A DNA stretch of 64,000 nt, taken from assembly GCF_030463535.1 (NCBI RefSeq), contig NC_132878.1, positions 23,727,925-23,791,924 of the forward strand, in the 5' to 3' direction. Each line of letters begins with the position of its first letter. The first letter of the stretch is position 1. The notes below the pieces were generated by a model. The model did not search any database, was not told the DNA's origin, and saw nothing but the letters and a program-made list of their open reading frames with translations. The DNA comes from Salminus brasiliensis (taxonomy: Eukaryota; Chordata; Actinopteri; Characiformes; Bryconidae). Made by a program: the position numbers and the translations under genes. This document shows, piece after piece, positions 46,206 through 59,690 of this stretch.

Positions 46206-47884
46206 GTAAGTGCCTTTGGGATAAATGTGGGGAAAGAGGCCCCTTCGTGCATATGCTTTCATACCCCAGCTTCTGTGCCAGTGGTCAGGAGATGGCCAAC
46301 TGCCAGAGCTAGGAAGCTGAGAGTTCTTTCATTTTGCTATTTTATTCAAATGCACATATACCAATGCACTGAGTTTGAGTCTGCACTTATACAGTTTTTC
46401 CTCTTATGTTCATATCCACAAATGTGGTATGGTGCAGAAAGTTTAGAATCTGATGTAATGTCTCTGAATTTCTCTATCCTAATGGGCTGTGAGTGGGAAA
46501 CAATCATAATTTAGTTATTATGTTGTTGCTGGCAATAACTTTATCTTCTAAAGCTTGCTGAATTGTTCTTTGTGTAAAGGTTCTAGGATAAAAGCATTGA
46601 ATTGGTATAGAAACTTTACATTATGTTGAGGTTCTTTAAATGTTATATCTATCAAGTCTTTTAAACACATTCAGTACTACACAGGTTTCTTTGAGCTGTG
46701 TCATGCTTGTAAAGTGTAAAGAACCTTTCAAGATTCATCACAGTCATGCATCTCTTTTACAAACTAATTCTTTATGGAACCACAAGTGGTTATTTAATGG
46801 GATCCCTTAAGGATCTCTTTGTAGCACCCACCTGAACTGATTAAGCACTTGTTAATGAGTTAGTTGGGTCCGTTGTGATGGTAGAAGCAAAAGCACTGCT
46901 GGATGGTGGGCCTCCGGCAAGTGATAAACCACTGGGCTATGACGTAGGTCCGAATAACCTATTTTGGTGGCTTTATTTTTACGAATTGACTTTGTGGCTA
47001 TGGTTCCCTAAATGTTGTCGTTATCATCATGCTTGGAAAATGATGCAATAACTTGGGATGGCTGGCTGTGAGTGGAAAATGTAGTGTTTACAGTCTTGAT
47101 GAATGTTTACAACATGTTGTGTAATCCTGTAAGACAAGCTTGTGAATTTCTGTAATTTCATTAGGGTGGCTGGAACGTGTGGTAAATTTTGTATCTGGAT
47201 ATGCAGTGGATTGTTGCTGCACACCACTCTGGCAGTTGTCTTTGTAGGTCAGTGAGAGTGGTATGTATGAGTGAGGGAGACAGACAGAGCACAGGGAAGA
47301 ACAACGAGTGCACAAATTAACACAAATAAACCTAGATGGATGATGTCTCTCTCCCCTTCCTCCTCCATTCGCTCCTATCTCTGAGCTGTACGCTTTTGAG
47401 ATCGCATCTTTAACCCCTTGACCCTAGGCTTATTGTTAGATTAATAATCTTAAGATTTATTAGCCTTCAGTAACCACTATAAATAACTCAGGATCTTCTT
47501 GAGGCAGAGGTATGCCAGTATTATGAGTATTAGTATGACATTCACTCAATGCTGTGATTTACAACTTTATTTATATTGTTGTTGCTAATTTTGATTTTAG
47601 CTTTTTAACACCTCCACCATACTGTAGTGAATTTATTATCTTTGAGATCAGTTCAACTAACTTCATAAATGCTTTTTTTCTAAAAAAATAACTTTTTAAA
47701 CTACAGGTTTATGTACCAAGACCAACCATAATTCAGTTTTACCTGGCCACTTTCTATATATCTGTCTGAGATGCTGTCCTGTATTGTGCCTTATACCAAA
47801 AATAAGTTTGGTCTTAAGCATTTCTTGTAACTTCAGCATAAATGGGCAGGGCTAAACTGATGTATGCTGAATGGGTGAATATAC
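46206..47884. other. Intron after exon B
   Basis: Nothing coding recognised. The 195-codon frame 45927-46514 is read-through of the leader and intron. Confidence 0.45.
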
Positions 47885-47970
47885 ACAATATGAACAAAAG
47901 TATTGAGACACCTGTTCATTCATAGTTTCTTCCAAAATCAAGGATATAATAAAAGATTTTTGTGGTAAAA
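47885..47970 (-). mobile_element. Tc1/mariner-type MITE end fragment
   Basis: ATATGAACAAAAGTATTGAG, then ACACCTGTTCATTCATAGTT and ATCAAGGATAT is the outer end of the same family as 17515-18013, in the opposite orientation. The rest of the element is absent. Confidence 0.65.
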
Positions 47971-50660
47971 GGGTTACGTTTTGCAGTTTCCACACATGGA
48001 CAACATGAGCTGGTAAGTAAATGGTACATATTCAAACTGCATTGAATTGAATTATTTGATTACGATTTTGTGTGATTAATCTCATAACACCGTAACACTC
48101 CCACAATACACCACAATAGGCAGTGTACAAATTATATCCCCTAATGGATATGGAATACCCATGATTCATTGTGTTGGTTCGCTCGTCACTTCTCTGAAGA
48201 GGTCATGGATGATGGTCTTCAGAGACTGCATTGGCTGTTACAAGTGTAAGAAGAAGGTTAACTAAAGAAATGCTTTCAGATTTTCAGAAGTTATCTTCTC
48301 AGTAATTACATAAGTTGAGTGTTGTGTGTTTATTCAGTCTGCTGTGTCTAAAATCGTCCCCCATGTTGTCAAATTCAGATTCCTTTAATAGTGCTCTATA
48401 TAATATTGTAGATTTTCAAATGTAGGGGATAGTGAATAGGGCGTGGTGTCGGACGCAGCTTCAGTTTGCCCTCGTGAAGTCTCTGTGTTCCTTGTCCAAC
48501 TAATAAGCAATGTTCTGGTTTGATTTTTGTATATGTATTATGTGTGTGTTTTTCTTCTTGGATTGGTGATTATGGATTTGCCCTCATGGTACTTGCCTGC
48601 TTATATCTGACACCTATTCGTTTCATGAACTTGAGTTTGTCCACACTGTTATTTGCAAGTGATCAGATTGGATTTGCCGGTCTGTGTGGAAAAGGTGTTA
48701 TGCAGAAGCATTAGAGATGGACATCGTTCTGGATTTGTTGTGGTCGCTATGTTGTGGTCGCATTTTAAACCACCTCTAAATGTGGTTTGGATCCAGTTTG
48801 TAGAAATCGGATTTCATGTGGTTTATGGCTGTCAATCTGGATACAATCTAGATATGCTAGAAATCAGATTTGGGCTGGCAGTCTGAACATGGCCTTAGAG
48901 ACTTTGGGTTGACAACCTTTTGGGCGTAACAAGTGACGCCCCTATTATGGACTTTTGTGTTTTTTAATGCTGTATTTAATACAGTAATGTCAAAATGCTC
49001 AAGGCAGTTGAGCTGGAAGTTGCAGGTTGACGTTCAGAGCTAAATGTCGGCAGTGTGTGCACCTTTATTGTAAACAAGTGGATAAAAATCTTAACGGAAT
49101 GTTTTTCCATGTGTCTACATGAAGTGACCTCCACTGCACTGCACAGACTGACCCTCACTGTTGGTAGTTCTGCCGAGAAGAATGCGTAAGTGTAGTTTGT
49201 GGAAATGAGTCAACTACTGAAATATTTGAGGCAGAGGGGGAATGAAATGTCTCTTTCTCGATCTACTCCACTGTAGTCCAACTGTGCTACAACACCACGT
49301 GATGGCTTAGTGCCATCACTCAGAGAGAAAGAGAGACAGTTCAAGAGGATAGAGAGTGTGACAGAGAGCAAGAGGGAGGGAGTTACACCGAGGTGCTGAG
49401 GGAAAGACAAAGGAGAAGAAAAGTGCAAGAGCACTGGCAGTTCTACATGTTGAGCCAACCCAAAACCACCATGCAGTAGTCAGGTCCAACATCTGCGGTA
49501 TGTGCATGCCAAACCCCAAAATATCTCAAAATAAACCCAAATAACACACTGGAGTGCTACTCCTTTAGCTCTGTAACCTGAAGTCCCGCTCTGCTGGTAA
49601 CTTCACACGAATCTGCATAAAACGCTGTTCAGCCCTGCCATGCATGTTTTGGTGTTTTCTTACTTTAACACACTTCAATTAAGGAAGACGTGTTCACTCT
49701 CAGTAGTCTGGAGTTATTATTGTCATTTTGCTGAAGTCAGACTGTTGGTTGACCAGATGTTGTCCCTTTTTGAAGAATACATCAGTAGAAATTGAAGTGC
49801 TAGATTTGCAGAGGTGTTTAAGTGCAGTGGAGGCCAACCTTTTCTTTTGCCAAGATTAATTAACACATGTAATTCAGTTCATGTAGCACATCATAGACTG
49901 TGTTGCAGAAACATTTTTGTAATAATCAGTGTTCAGCGGGGCTTTTAAGAAGAGGAAAACTGTGAATGAACTGATTTCTTGCTGCACTTTTGAAATCAAA
50001 GGTACGAGTTCTCTCAGTACCTGTAACTTAAAACTTAAACTTAAAACTCTTGCAAAAGAGTTTGTGTACTTTTAATCAGCGCACTCTATCACGTTCAGCA
50101 TACACAAGATTTAAATATTTGCCCCAAAACTGTGTTAATCAAGTCTCTTGTCTCGTGACCCCCTCAAAATGTACAGAATTTTCATGTGTTTCTTTTAGAA
50201 CAAGGTATGACTTACTTTAGTCTATAAAAACAAACTTCTCCACAGAGCTGAATGGTGGGACATCAATCTATTATTATATATTATATTATATATTATATTA
50301 TTGTTATATAGGCACTGTCAGGTCAAGACAACAAGGGAGAAATTGATGGCTTCACATAGCTGACTTCCTCTCCATCCAGAGAAGTCTTTTAACATTGTAT
50401 CCTCCTGTGTATTATAAATGATTTCTGTCAATGATAAGATCAGTGTTTTGTACTACTAGCTGTAATTATGTAGTAATTATGATTGTTTGAGCTCCCTCAC
50501 TTTATTAGGCTTTTTTCAGAGGGGTCTAATTGTCATCATAGTGGGATTATAATGTTCTCAGTGGGATTTTTAAATTGGATGGTATTGTAGCTGTGTCATC
50601 ATAAGTGTACACCTTCTCAATCCCCTCCACTTGACAGTACAGAATCTTGAGTCTTCTTTC
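47971..50660. other. Intron after exon B
   Basis: No exon recognised. 48600-48900 (ATCGTTCTGGATTTG, GAAATCGGATTTCATGTGG, GCAGTCTGAACATGGCC) looks like another fish short interspersed repeat. A GA-rich tract lies at 49320-49380. A TATTA-type repeat lies at 50270-50305. Confidence 0.4.
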
Positions 50661-50682
50661 CATATACTTTGTATATTAGTAT

Positions 50683-51395
50683 ACAAAGTAGAGAGAATTC
50701 GACCCTTCCTCTCTAGAGAGGCCACCCAGGTGCTTGTTCAGTCTCTAGTCACTTCCAGACTTGACTACTGCAACTCTCTTCTGGCTGGTCTCCCTCTGCG
50801 CACCATCAGGCCCCTGCAACTCATCCAGAATGCAGCAACACGGGTCGTCTTCAACGTTCCTAAATTCAGCCATGTCACTCCACTGCTGCGTTCTCTCCAC
50901 TGGCTTCCTGTAGCTGCTGCCCGCATCAGATTCAAAACCCTGATGCTGGCCTACAAAGCCAAGAACGGACCAGCCCCTCCGTATCTGATGGCAGTGGTCA
51001 AAAGCCAATCCGCCAAAAGCCAGTACGGCTCGGCTTGACCCGACCCAACATCGCTCAAAATCCACGGAAGACCAGTGCAGCAGTTGTCCAGGCTTCTTTC
51101 TGTCCTGGCACCAAAGTGGTGGAACGAGCTTCTCCTGGGTGTCCGAACGGCAGAGTCGCTCACTGTCTTCAAACACAGACTGAAGACCCTCCTCTTCAGA
51201 GTTTACTTGGACGAATAGCAGAGTGTTCACCTTATTGACTTGTGTTTAGTAGAGTCTAAACTTAGAGATATCTTTGATTTTTTTAGTCTATTCAAACTAG
51301 CTGAGGTTTTTCCTGGATAAATAGCAAAGCACTTTTGTAAGTCGCTCTGGATAAAAGCGTCTGCTAAATGCCTTAAATATAAATGTAAATGCAGT
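50683..51395 (+). pseudogene. L2-clade LINE 3' fragment (reverse transcriptase C-terminus plus tail), copy 2
   Basis: The + frame encodes RIRPFLSREATQVLVQSLVT, SRLDYCNSLLAGLP, RPLQLIQNAATRVVFNVPKF and SHVTPLLRSLHWLPVAA, the C-terminal part of an L2-type reverse transcriptase. It starts some 25 codons further upstream than copy 1. The frame breaks near 51010-51040; the end RTAESLTVFKHRLKTLLF lies in another frame. The tail GTAAGTCGCTCTGGATAAAA then GCGTCTGCTAAATG and the AAATGTAAATG repeat mark the 3' terminus at about 51395. Dead 5'-truncated copy, same family as 12385-13036. Confidence 0.88.
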
Positions 51396-53394
51396 ATTTT
51401 TTTTTTTTTCTTAATGTGAATAAAGCGTATAGCCACCTTCCTTTCAAATACATCAAAATAGCTGCTGAACATCATTGTATTACATATGTTTATATGAGCA
51501 GTTACTTTTGATTTTGGTATTACAGGATCTAGAGAGTGTCGTTAGCATAGGTGCCTATTCTATATGTTAAAATCAGTGTTAAAAATAGTTTCAAATCATG
51601 GAAAGTAGCTGCAACCAAGCTATCAACAAATATCCATATCTAGTAAATTCATTTGTGGAGAGATTTTGAAGCTCCATATGCTGAATTGCTTTAGAGACAT
51701 ACAGTACGATAACCTTTTGAAAATGTAGTGAAGTTTGTCCCTTATTGGAGCAGCCAAAAAAAATCTCATCATAATATTGAATTTCTGTGTGACAATGGAC
51801 AGTTGTTTATCTTACACAGAATTTGCCTATTGCCCTTTTCCTTGGTGATTTCTAGGCATTTGTAATTGTATGGTTATGTAAGTTATATTAAAAGACAAAA
51901 AGCCCATTGTCTTTAACTTTTTAATGACATTATGCTAACTTGGAAAAATATGGCAAAACTTGGATAGGTTAGATACAGTTCCAAAAAAAGTCAATGCTGT
52001 TCAAAATCAGTTCATTTTCTCAACACTAAATGCTCTTATGCAATACTAAAGCCTCATTGGCACGTCATTGGCAATTCCAGGTTCATTAGAAGCACATGAT
52101 TCTCATTTGGCCATCTACTGTAGCACTGTAGCATTTGAACTTTAAAGAGGAACTACTGTCCCTTAATGGGCCACTACAAAAAGAGAACTGTATCTGTGTA
52201 TGTGACTGGTGTATGAGAAGTACTGCTGTCACTGTCAGAATGATATCAGCTTTTGACTCAGGTTATAACTTAGACATGATCAAATATATCTGTGACTACA
52301 ACTGACATAGTAAAAAATGACCTGAAATGCAATCTATTATTTAAAGCAGTATTATGTGACAATTGCTGCTCACAGTGTAAATGTCCACAAAAGTCATTTA
52401 TTTAATCTTGTAAAACAACCAATTTTTATGTTTAAAGGAAATGGGCAAAGAAAAGACTCCTGTCAGAGTCCACACAACTGAGAATCGACTGCAATGAAGT
52501 AAAAACTACAAAACTGTAAAATGTCATTTTATTATCTTAATCTACTCCTTTATCTTATTCTACACTTAAACCTAACCCTTATTCTAAATCCTTATTCTCA
52601 CCTTAACCACACTGAAATGATGAATCCTTACCAGTTCTCCAGTAATTCCACTCCAGTAAGTCTTTTTATCTCCAAAAAGTTCATAAACAGCAAGAGTTTC
52701 TTCAACACTATCTCCCAGCACTGTTTTATCAATTCTTCTTCATGTAAGTGTGTGTGGGTGTGGGTGTTTATGTATATTTTGCTCAACAACTCTACTAGTG
52801 GATGGGCAAAAAATAAACAACCAAATAAGTCTTATTTTTTGACTAAAACTATTGACCTATATGGTTGTTTTTATGTGAGATCATCATATTTGAAGTGTTT
52901 TTCACTGTTGCAGTACTGCTTTAAGAACAAACCATGAGATCCCCCCTCATTGACCGATTTATTCATGCCTTGAACATGAAAGAAGTATGTGATCGGACAC
53001 AGTAATATTAACGGATTCTGCACAAATATGACATTTGTTATGCAGCGCTCGCAAGTGGTCTTGTCCAGAATTACATAGTGGAGCAGCAGGTGTCTGGAGC
53101 TGGAGTGGCAATGACAAAAAGTCACTTAATGTAAACATTTTTAATAATGTTGCTTCTTCAAGTTCTTAGAAAACTTGGTAAATAAGCACATTTGACTTTT
53201 GCAGAAAAACATATTTGCCTGCAGGGTTGAGGTAATTCAGATATTTTTGCATTGTAGCGGCCCCATTAAATGTACAATCCCATGATTACTATAATGATTA
53301 ATATACAAACACTGTGTAGCATTATAGAACCTGCATTTTTATGCTGGTAAAAATTACATCAGTAAGCATAGTGTGGATATGGACATTTCAGGGG
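51396..53394. other. Intron after exon B
   Basis: No gene recognised. A short CCTAACCCTTA-type stretch at 52565-52610 is too degenerate to be telomeric. The 138-codon frame at 52521-52937 lacks any recognisable motif. Confidence 0.4.
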
Positions 53395-54058
53395 TCGGAG
53401 GGAAGGTTTACAGATTATGTAGCATTGGGTTTAGGATATGCTGTGCAGATATTTAGGGTTGTGAATTTGGGGACTTATTTTTTTGTTCATCCACATTATC
53501 ATAGTTTGAGATATAAAGAAGTGATTGGTGAGTAGTATAATACAGAGTTTAGAGGTGTAGTGGTTATAATGCAGTGTCATTGTGGCATGGTGGGTGGTTT
53601 AGGTGGGAGGTGTATGGAGGACTTAGGGGTATAATGCAGGGTTAAGGGTGCATAGTGGAGGATTCAGAGGGCCTAATGCCTAAGGCTTAGTGGGTGTAGC
53701 AGAGTGTATGAAGGTATATAGAGGAGCTAGAAAGTGTAGTACATAATTAAGGAGTGGTATAATGAAAGGGTCTTGAGCACTGCAGACTTTAGTGTTGCTT
53801 CTCATTAATGACACCTGATTCAACTCATGAGCTAATTTTCAAGCACTTCATGAGTTGAACGTGGAGTGTTAGAAGACAGAAGACACTAATCTCTGCAGAG
53901 CTGTGGCCTGTAACGGAACCCAGTTCACCATCCCTGGATTGAGTAGAGGGTTTAGAAGGTGTAGTGCCAGGCTTAAAGAGTATTTAGGGGGTTTAGGTAA
54001 TAATAGAGGATTTAAGAGCTAGAGTGGAAGGTTTAGAAGGTTAAGAGGGGTGTTTGGG
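53395..54058. repeat. Degenerate G-rich minisatellite-like tract, interrupted by a MITE
   Basis: Irregular repeats of GGTTTAGAGG, GGTGTAGTGG and GTATAATGCAGGG-like blocks, all G-rich on the + strand, occur over about 650 bp. The tract is split by the repeat at 53785-53945, which also occurs at 39945-40095 in the other orientation. Confidence 0.5.
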
Positions 54059-55479
54059 ACACCCTGTTTTGTAATGAGAGCAAAACAGTGTTGTTGGCCC
54101 TCGTTGGGATGTAAATGGGTCTCGGGCTTTGTTGTCCTGCTTCATTTTTCTGTTGTGAAGGAAAAAACATGGAGGAAGGGATTTAGTGAAGAGGAGGGAG
54201 AGATACACTTGAGATTTTTTCAAGTGATGAGAATACAGTTTCTCCCTGTTTTTCTCTCTGCCGCTCCTTCTCGCTTGCTCTCTCTCTCGTTCTCTCGCCT
54301 CGAGGAAACACTGCATACTCCCTGCCAACTCAGACTCTGGAGATTTTTCAAAGTTTTTTCCACATGATGAAACCGAAGCCCAAACAGATACTGTGTGGAT
54401 GTGTGTACGTGTGTCTAATTAAGCCTGCTATGAGCTTAAAAACATCTCTCTGCTTTCTAATTCCCTCATAGTTTCAGAGTGCATCAGTGTATGTTAAGTG
54501 GTGTCTGTAAGTGTGTCCTCTAAGGAGATCTGTGAGGAAAGCCCAGGAGGAGCAGAGAAAGTTCGGTACTCTGTTGTTACACTTTCTGTCGGACCTCATT
54601 ACGACCATGTTGGGACTGAAGGGACTTCTCTTTGTTTACAAAGTTTACAGTGTCTTTTTCGCGTTCTGTCTTTGCAACTTCGTCTGTTTTTTTCCTTGAA
54701 GTCTCGACTCTCCAGACTGTCTGTTTCAGTATACAGTAATTACACAGTTGTAGAGTTAATTATGAAAGCAGCTATCCTTCGCACTACCATCAGTATGATG
54801 CTCAAACAAGGGTTTGTAATTTTAGTTAATCACTGCTCAGAAAACTGTGGAAAATACTCCAGTACAGCCACATGAAAGCGTTCTTTAGAGGCTAAAGCTT
54901 ACTTAGAGGCTTGCACCATTTATTTAAGTAGATGATCTGAATATTATTACAGCACTACTAATATAACTTCAGCTTTAATCTTCAGTAGAATTAGATGTTG
55001 AAGTAGATTTTCCTTTGTCAACAGTTTTGACTGTAGCAAACATACTGGCACCAGGAGAAAGTCAGGTTGAATCAGGATTAATCTCCGGGGATCCTGGGTG
55101 GTCAGGTCACATTTCGACCAAAACACATATCAAAATCAACCCTATGAAGTCCATTACAATACAGTTTGTCTCAGTTAGAAAATTTTAGATTTTAAGTTCT
55201 CCCAGATGATATAAGCTACCAGTCAAAAGTTTAGACACACCCACTCTGAGAATGCCACATCTTGGATTGATTTTAAAATGCTGTTTTCCAGAACTGAAGA
55301 ATATTGCTGAATACGCTACAGTATGGTATGCTAGATAGAGTTTTATTGTTGCCGATGCATCCAGGAGGAAATATAAAATGTGCAAAGCGCTTGCTGGCTG
55401 TCTGAAAACCACTTGGTGTACTCACTTTTATTTTTCTGCAAAAATCTTTTCAGGAGATTTTTCCACCCCAGCAAAGTTC
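54059..55479. other. Intron after exon B
   Basis: No exon recognised. A Tc1-type end-like AGTCAAAAGTTTAGACACACC occurs at about 55220. Frames at 54050-54875 have no supporting features. Confidence 0.4.
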
Positions 55480-55745
55480 AATGTTAGAACATTTTCTTCT
55501 CCTTAAAGTCCCCCCAAACACATTAAATGATGTGGAGATGGGGACTCTGAGGTGATCAGTCCATTGTTCTGAGAACACCAGCAGCCTCTTTGTTTAATTT
55601 GATCAAATCTTCTTTGTTTGCTTTTCTCAGGATGAGCTCTACCTCCTCTCACTATTGCATTTTCTTCTCACAGTGGAAAGATGGACAGAAACACCTGTGG
55701 TTGTTTTCAGATCTGATGCAAAAGTGGCACTGTTTTTGTTTATCT
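55480..55745 (+). repeat. Interspersed repeat, copy in + orientation
   Basis: CCAAACACATTAAATGATG and CAGTGGAAAGATGGACAGAA, then ACACCTGTGGTTGTTTTCAG and ATCTGATGC match the reverse complement of 61395-61560. Family not identified. Confidence 0.6.
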
Positions 55746-58700
55746 GATGAGGGGCCCTAATTTTAGCTATAATGTTTAAATATCCAATATATAAAAATAT
55801 ATATAAAACATTTTGCTTTTTTCATTTTTGACTGGAAATTAAATAAACAATGGGTGGTTTCTTACATTTACACAGTATAAGATTCTTAACTCAAAAGTGA
55901 TTGTTTTATAAGCAATGTATGCATCAACTTCACTATTTATATTTGTGGGAGGGAAAATGAAACTTGATGGCTGAGGAGTGCCAGCTGCTGGCATGATATT
56001 ACCCCATGGCTTAGTGTGGTTGTTGGGAAGTGAACTGGGAGGGAGTGCACTGGGGAAGACAGCTCAGCAGGGGGGCATTTGCTTTCATTTGTTGGTTATA
56101 GAAACCCTGCTGTGTGTGGAAGAGAGAGATGGCATAGGGAAGCAAACAAAATAGGAAAGAGTAACTGCAGTGCTGACATGTTCAAATTATTTAAATGTAA
56201 TTAAATGAATTTACAATAATAACACTGGTTTATTCTGTAGCAGTAGCACAACCATGCAACACCAGCAATGCAAAACCCCATACACATGAGTTATGTCATT
56301 ATCATTACAAGGTTCTTGACAGAATCATATCTAACATTATATTTGTAGGTCAGTTTGCAATGTTTGGAAGGGTTTGTGTAAAAATAAAAATCAGTCAACA
56401 TAGCCTTTGTCTGTTGAATTAAACACAGTATATCACAGAAACCTTGTTGTGGCTGTTAGGTTACAGTATACATTCATAATTGCATAGTTACTGTATTTAC
56501 TGTTATAATGGTTCAGTAAATTAATGTGTGTAATAGAACTAGTATCCAAATACTTACAGTACATTTACATGGAAATATGTAGCACTGTAGTATTTTAAGC
56601 AGAGATGCACCTGCGTGTTATCCAGTGCTGTTTGACAATTTTGGGTTTAAACCTACTCAGTTATAAGAGTAAGAGCAGGAGGACACACATGACCTCACAC
56701 AAGGCCTGAATTCATAAACCACCTCTGGAGTATTTTTCCAGAACTGGTCATTGTCACAAAAACAGTCATAAATCTGGAGGAATCTGGTCTGACGCTGGAC
56801 TGCTTTTTGAATAGCAGCCAATGTGAGCATGTGCTTTTTTAAGCTAGATTTTTACAGCATTGGACTGGATATCCCATCTAAATTGTTCTGCTAAAATTGG
56901 GCCGAAACAGATAAAAATACTCTGTCGATACCGGTGTACAGTTTGTAACTTATACATATGTACATACATGATCTTAGAAGTGTGATCCTCAGGCTTTGAG
57001 CAACAGTTCTCTCTAGCACCACCTACGTCACACATCCAGTGGTAGGCTCCTATTATAGGTCTCTCTGTCTGTCAAATTACATGTGACCAAGTATACACAA
57101 AGCCTTGTGTGCGTTTCCTCATTGTGTTTTTAAGAAATCACCTAGCTGCCAAGTGCTGAATCCAATCCCTTCTTACATGTTGAAAACCACTGAGCTGTGC
57201 AGTTGGTTCTGTTTGCTGTTGTAAATGGTTTCAGCTGAGCCAGTGGCACATTGAATTCCAATGAATGGACCATGGGTGCTAGCAGGCTGTCTAAGCTTTC
57301 TTCATCTAAGCAACAAAGCCTGGCTCACAACAAACTTGCAGATTATAATCCAGTTCATGATGAATAAGATAATTCTGCTTTTGTTTAATGAATGTATTTA
57401 TAGTACAGACTCAATGTAGACCGTAGTGCTTAAGCATGCTGTGATTCCTTTGGCTGGTGTGGAACATTGAATATTTTAAAATTAGCATGAAATATGCTAA
57501 AATCTACACAATGCAGTAAAGAAAAATAAATATAATATATATAATATAAATATAACAAAACATAAAAAATACCTATAGTTGCCAAAAAATACTGCTAACA
57601 TCCAGGCAATTATTGTAAGTGCTCATTTAGCAGTCTGAGGGCTTCAGACACAAAGCCACTCTCCGTCTACAATCTGACATCTTGGACAATGGTACAGATG
57701 GCCAAGAGGCAACTGCTTAAAAACAAAATGAAGAGCATGTGATGGATCAGTAATGATAGAGCATCCTTTTTCAGTGTTTGTCTGTGCAATACAATCAGAG
57801 GTCTCAGCGGAAGACCAATAATTTTGAAGCACATGGATATTAGATGCTGTAGGCGATTTCTGTTTCTTAAGCTCAGAGACTGAAACCAGCAAATAAGGGA
57901 GAACGAAACAACTCTCTCAATAAAACAGCAATAAAATGTACAGAAAACAGATGAATCAACAAAAAAGGGCTTAAACTTTCTAAGGAAAAAATTTAGTTTT
58001 TTCTTTATCACGTTTTTAACAAGAACTGTTCCACACAGGATTGTTCTCACCGTTCACTGCTAGTGTTAATGTTGAGACATCAATGGTTATTGCTGTTTTG
58101 ATATACTCTTTAAATGTAAGTGCATAACTGCATAGAGACAAAATTGCAAAACTAAGCATTGCAATAAAAAATGGTTCAGCACTAGTACGTTTTCATTGTT
58201 AAGGTGAATTTTACAGAGTTAAACTATCTAGTTTGTGTTTTGTGCTGGTTTACGGTCCACTTGCAATATCCTCCTGTGCAGTTTTTAGGCTCCTTTGGCA
58301 GGAATGTCATAGTTGTCATTGTGAGCAGGAATGCGGCTCTCAGGCTGCTCTGAGAGTGTGGGCCCTTCCGGAACTGGGGCTTGCAAGGACTGCTGGCCTT
58401 TTTCAGGCAGGCACATCCTAGACCTCCTGTTGGCTATGCAAAGGAGGGGGGGCTTTGTGTCGGGCGACGGCAGCTGCTGACATTCTTCTCTTCAGGCATG
58501 AAGTCGAGCTTTAACCCCTTAATTTCTGAGTGTCTGCGTGTTCCACGTGCATGTAAATTATGTCAATAGCTACATGCTGTAGTTGTGTAGGCTTGGAACA
58601 AGCCTTTCCTGCCATTTAATCAAGCAATTTGGATGGGTTTGCTGTAGAATAATTGTTGTCACTGGTTAATTACTTTTTATTAAGTTTGAGTGCACTGTAC

Positions 58701-59249
58701 ACTGCACGACATGTTCAGGACGCAGATAGACAAAACACTTGTGACAAGTCTAGATGGTAAAAAGGGTGCAATTACTATGCAAATGCTTGTGGCCATATAT
58801 CATGTAACTACTTTTCTAATCTGCAAGCACTTTGCTAGTCATATATTTAGCAGCTTGCATATGCATTCATTTCTCTATTCATAATGTGTTGATCAGAAAC
58901 TTGCATTTCATCTACTTTTGCTTCATTTGAATTACAACCAAATGTTACAACTCTCCATGCAGAGATTAGCGGAATGTAATTATATGGTTTTACAATGGTG
59001 GTGTGGTCTGGACCTGGTTGCAGAAACTGATCTTAACTCTAAAGCAGTCTAAGCTGCTAAATAGGTAATTGATAATCTGTAGAGAGAACTTTACACCCTA
59101 TTGCACATACCATTGCAGCTTGCTTCTAGGCTTGGTGTAAATTTTACACCTGGACAAGTTGGTGCAGCTGTGTAATTTTATTTGTGTAGAACGTTACCCA
59201 CAAGGTTTACAATCAAGCATAAATCCTGCTGGTGCCACTAGCCTGCAGA
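55746..59249. other. Intron after exon B
   Basis: No gene recognised. The block at 58250-58570 is more GC-rich and less repetitive than its flanks and may be conserved, but nothing in it was identified. Confidence 0.4.
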
Positions 59250-59690
59250 AGTACTTTTGGTCTCCTGAAATGAGAGGACTATGTATAAAAGGTTCTGTGA
59301 CTCTTATATGGTTCACTTAATGTGGGTATAAACATCCTGAAAACCTCAAAGCCTTCTACCCTTTTCATCACAGCTCAATTTCTGACCACCGGACTGCCAC
59401 TGACCAGATACTAGTGTGTGACCGTGAATCAGTCCCATTGGCATTGCTGGAGTTTCAAAACACATCAGTGTTGCTGCTGGGTTGAGGGTGGTCCACCACC
59501 CAAAAATATCTGTGACAAGAGCGGATCTGTGGTCAGAAACTGACTGCTGATGAAGGGCTAGAGGATGGCTAATACGAATTGCATTAGTGGATGGGCTACA
59601 GCCACCAGCAAGAGTTAAAGTCAACAAGTACTGGATATGTTATGGTTTTATGATAACTCCACCTGTCATTGCACAGAATTGCCAGTCCAA
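59250..59690. mobile_element. Probable interspersed DNA repeat
   Basis: The run TGTTGCTGCTGGGTTGAGGG, TGGTCCACCACCCAAAAATA, GCGGATCTGTGGTCAGAAAC and TGACTGCTGATGAAGGGCTA matches a repeat common in fish genomes. The ends were not defined. Confidence 0.45.

Noticed and set aside
45927..46514. 195-codon frame over the short-isoform exon
   Set aside because: Starts at GTG and runs through the splice donor into intron; the ATG at 46166 in another frame fits the family.
46880..46955. tRNA-like SINE head on the - strand
   Set aside because: A box A-like CCCAGTGGTT exists but no box B or SINE body follows.
52560..52615. Interstitial telomere repeat
   Set aside because: Only two or three imperfect CCTAA-like units, no TTAGGG array.
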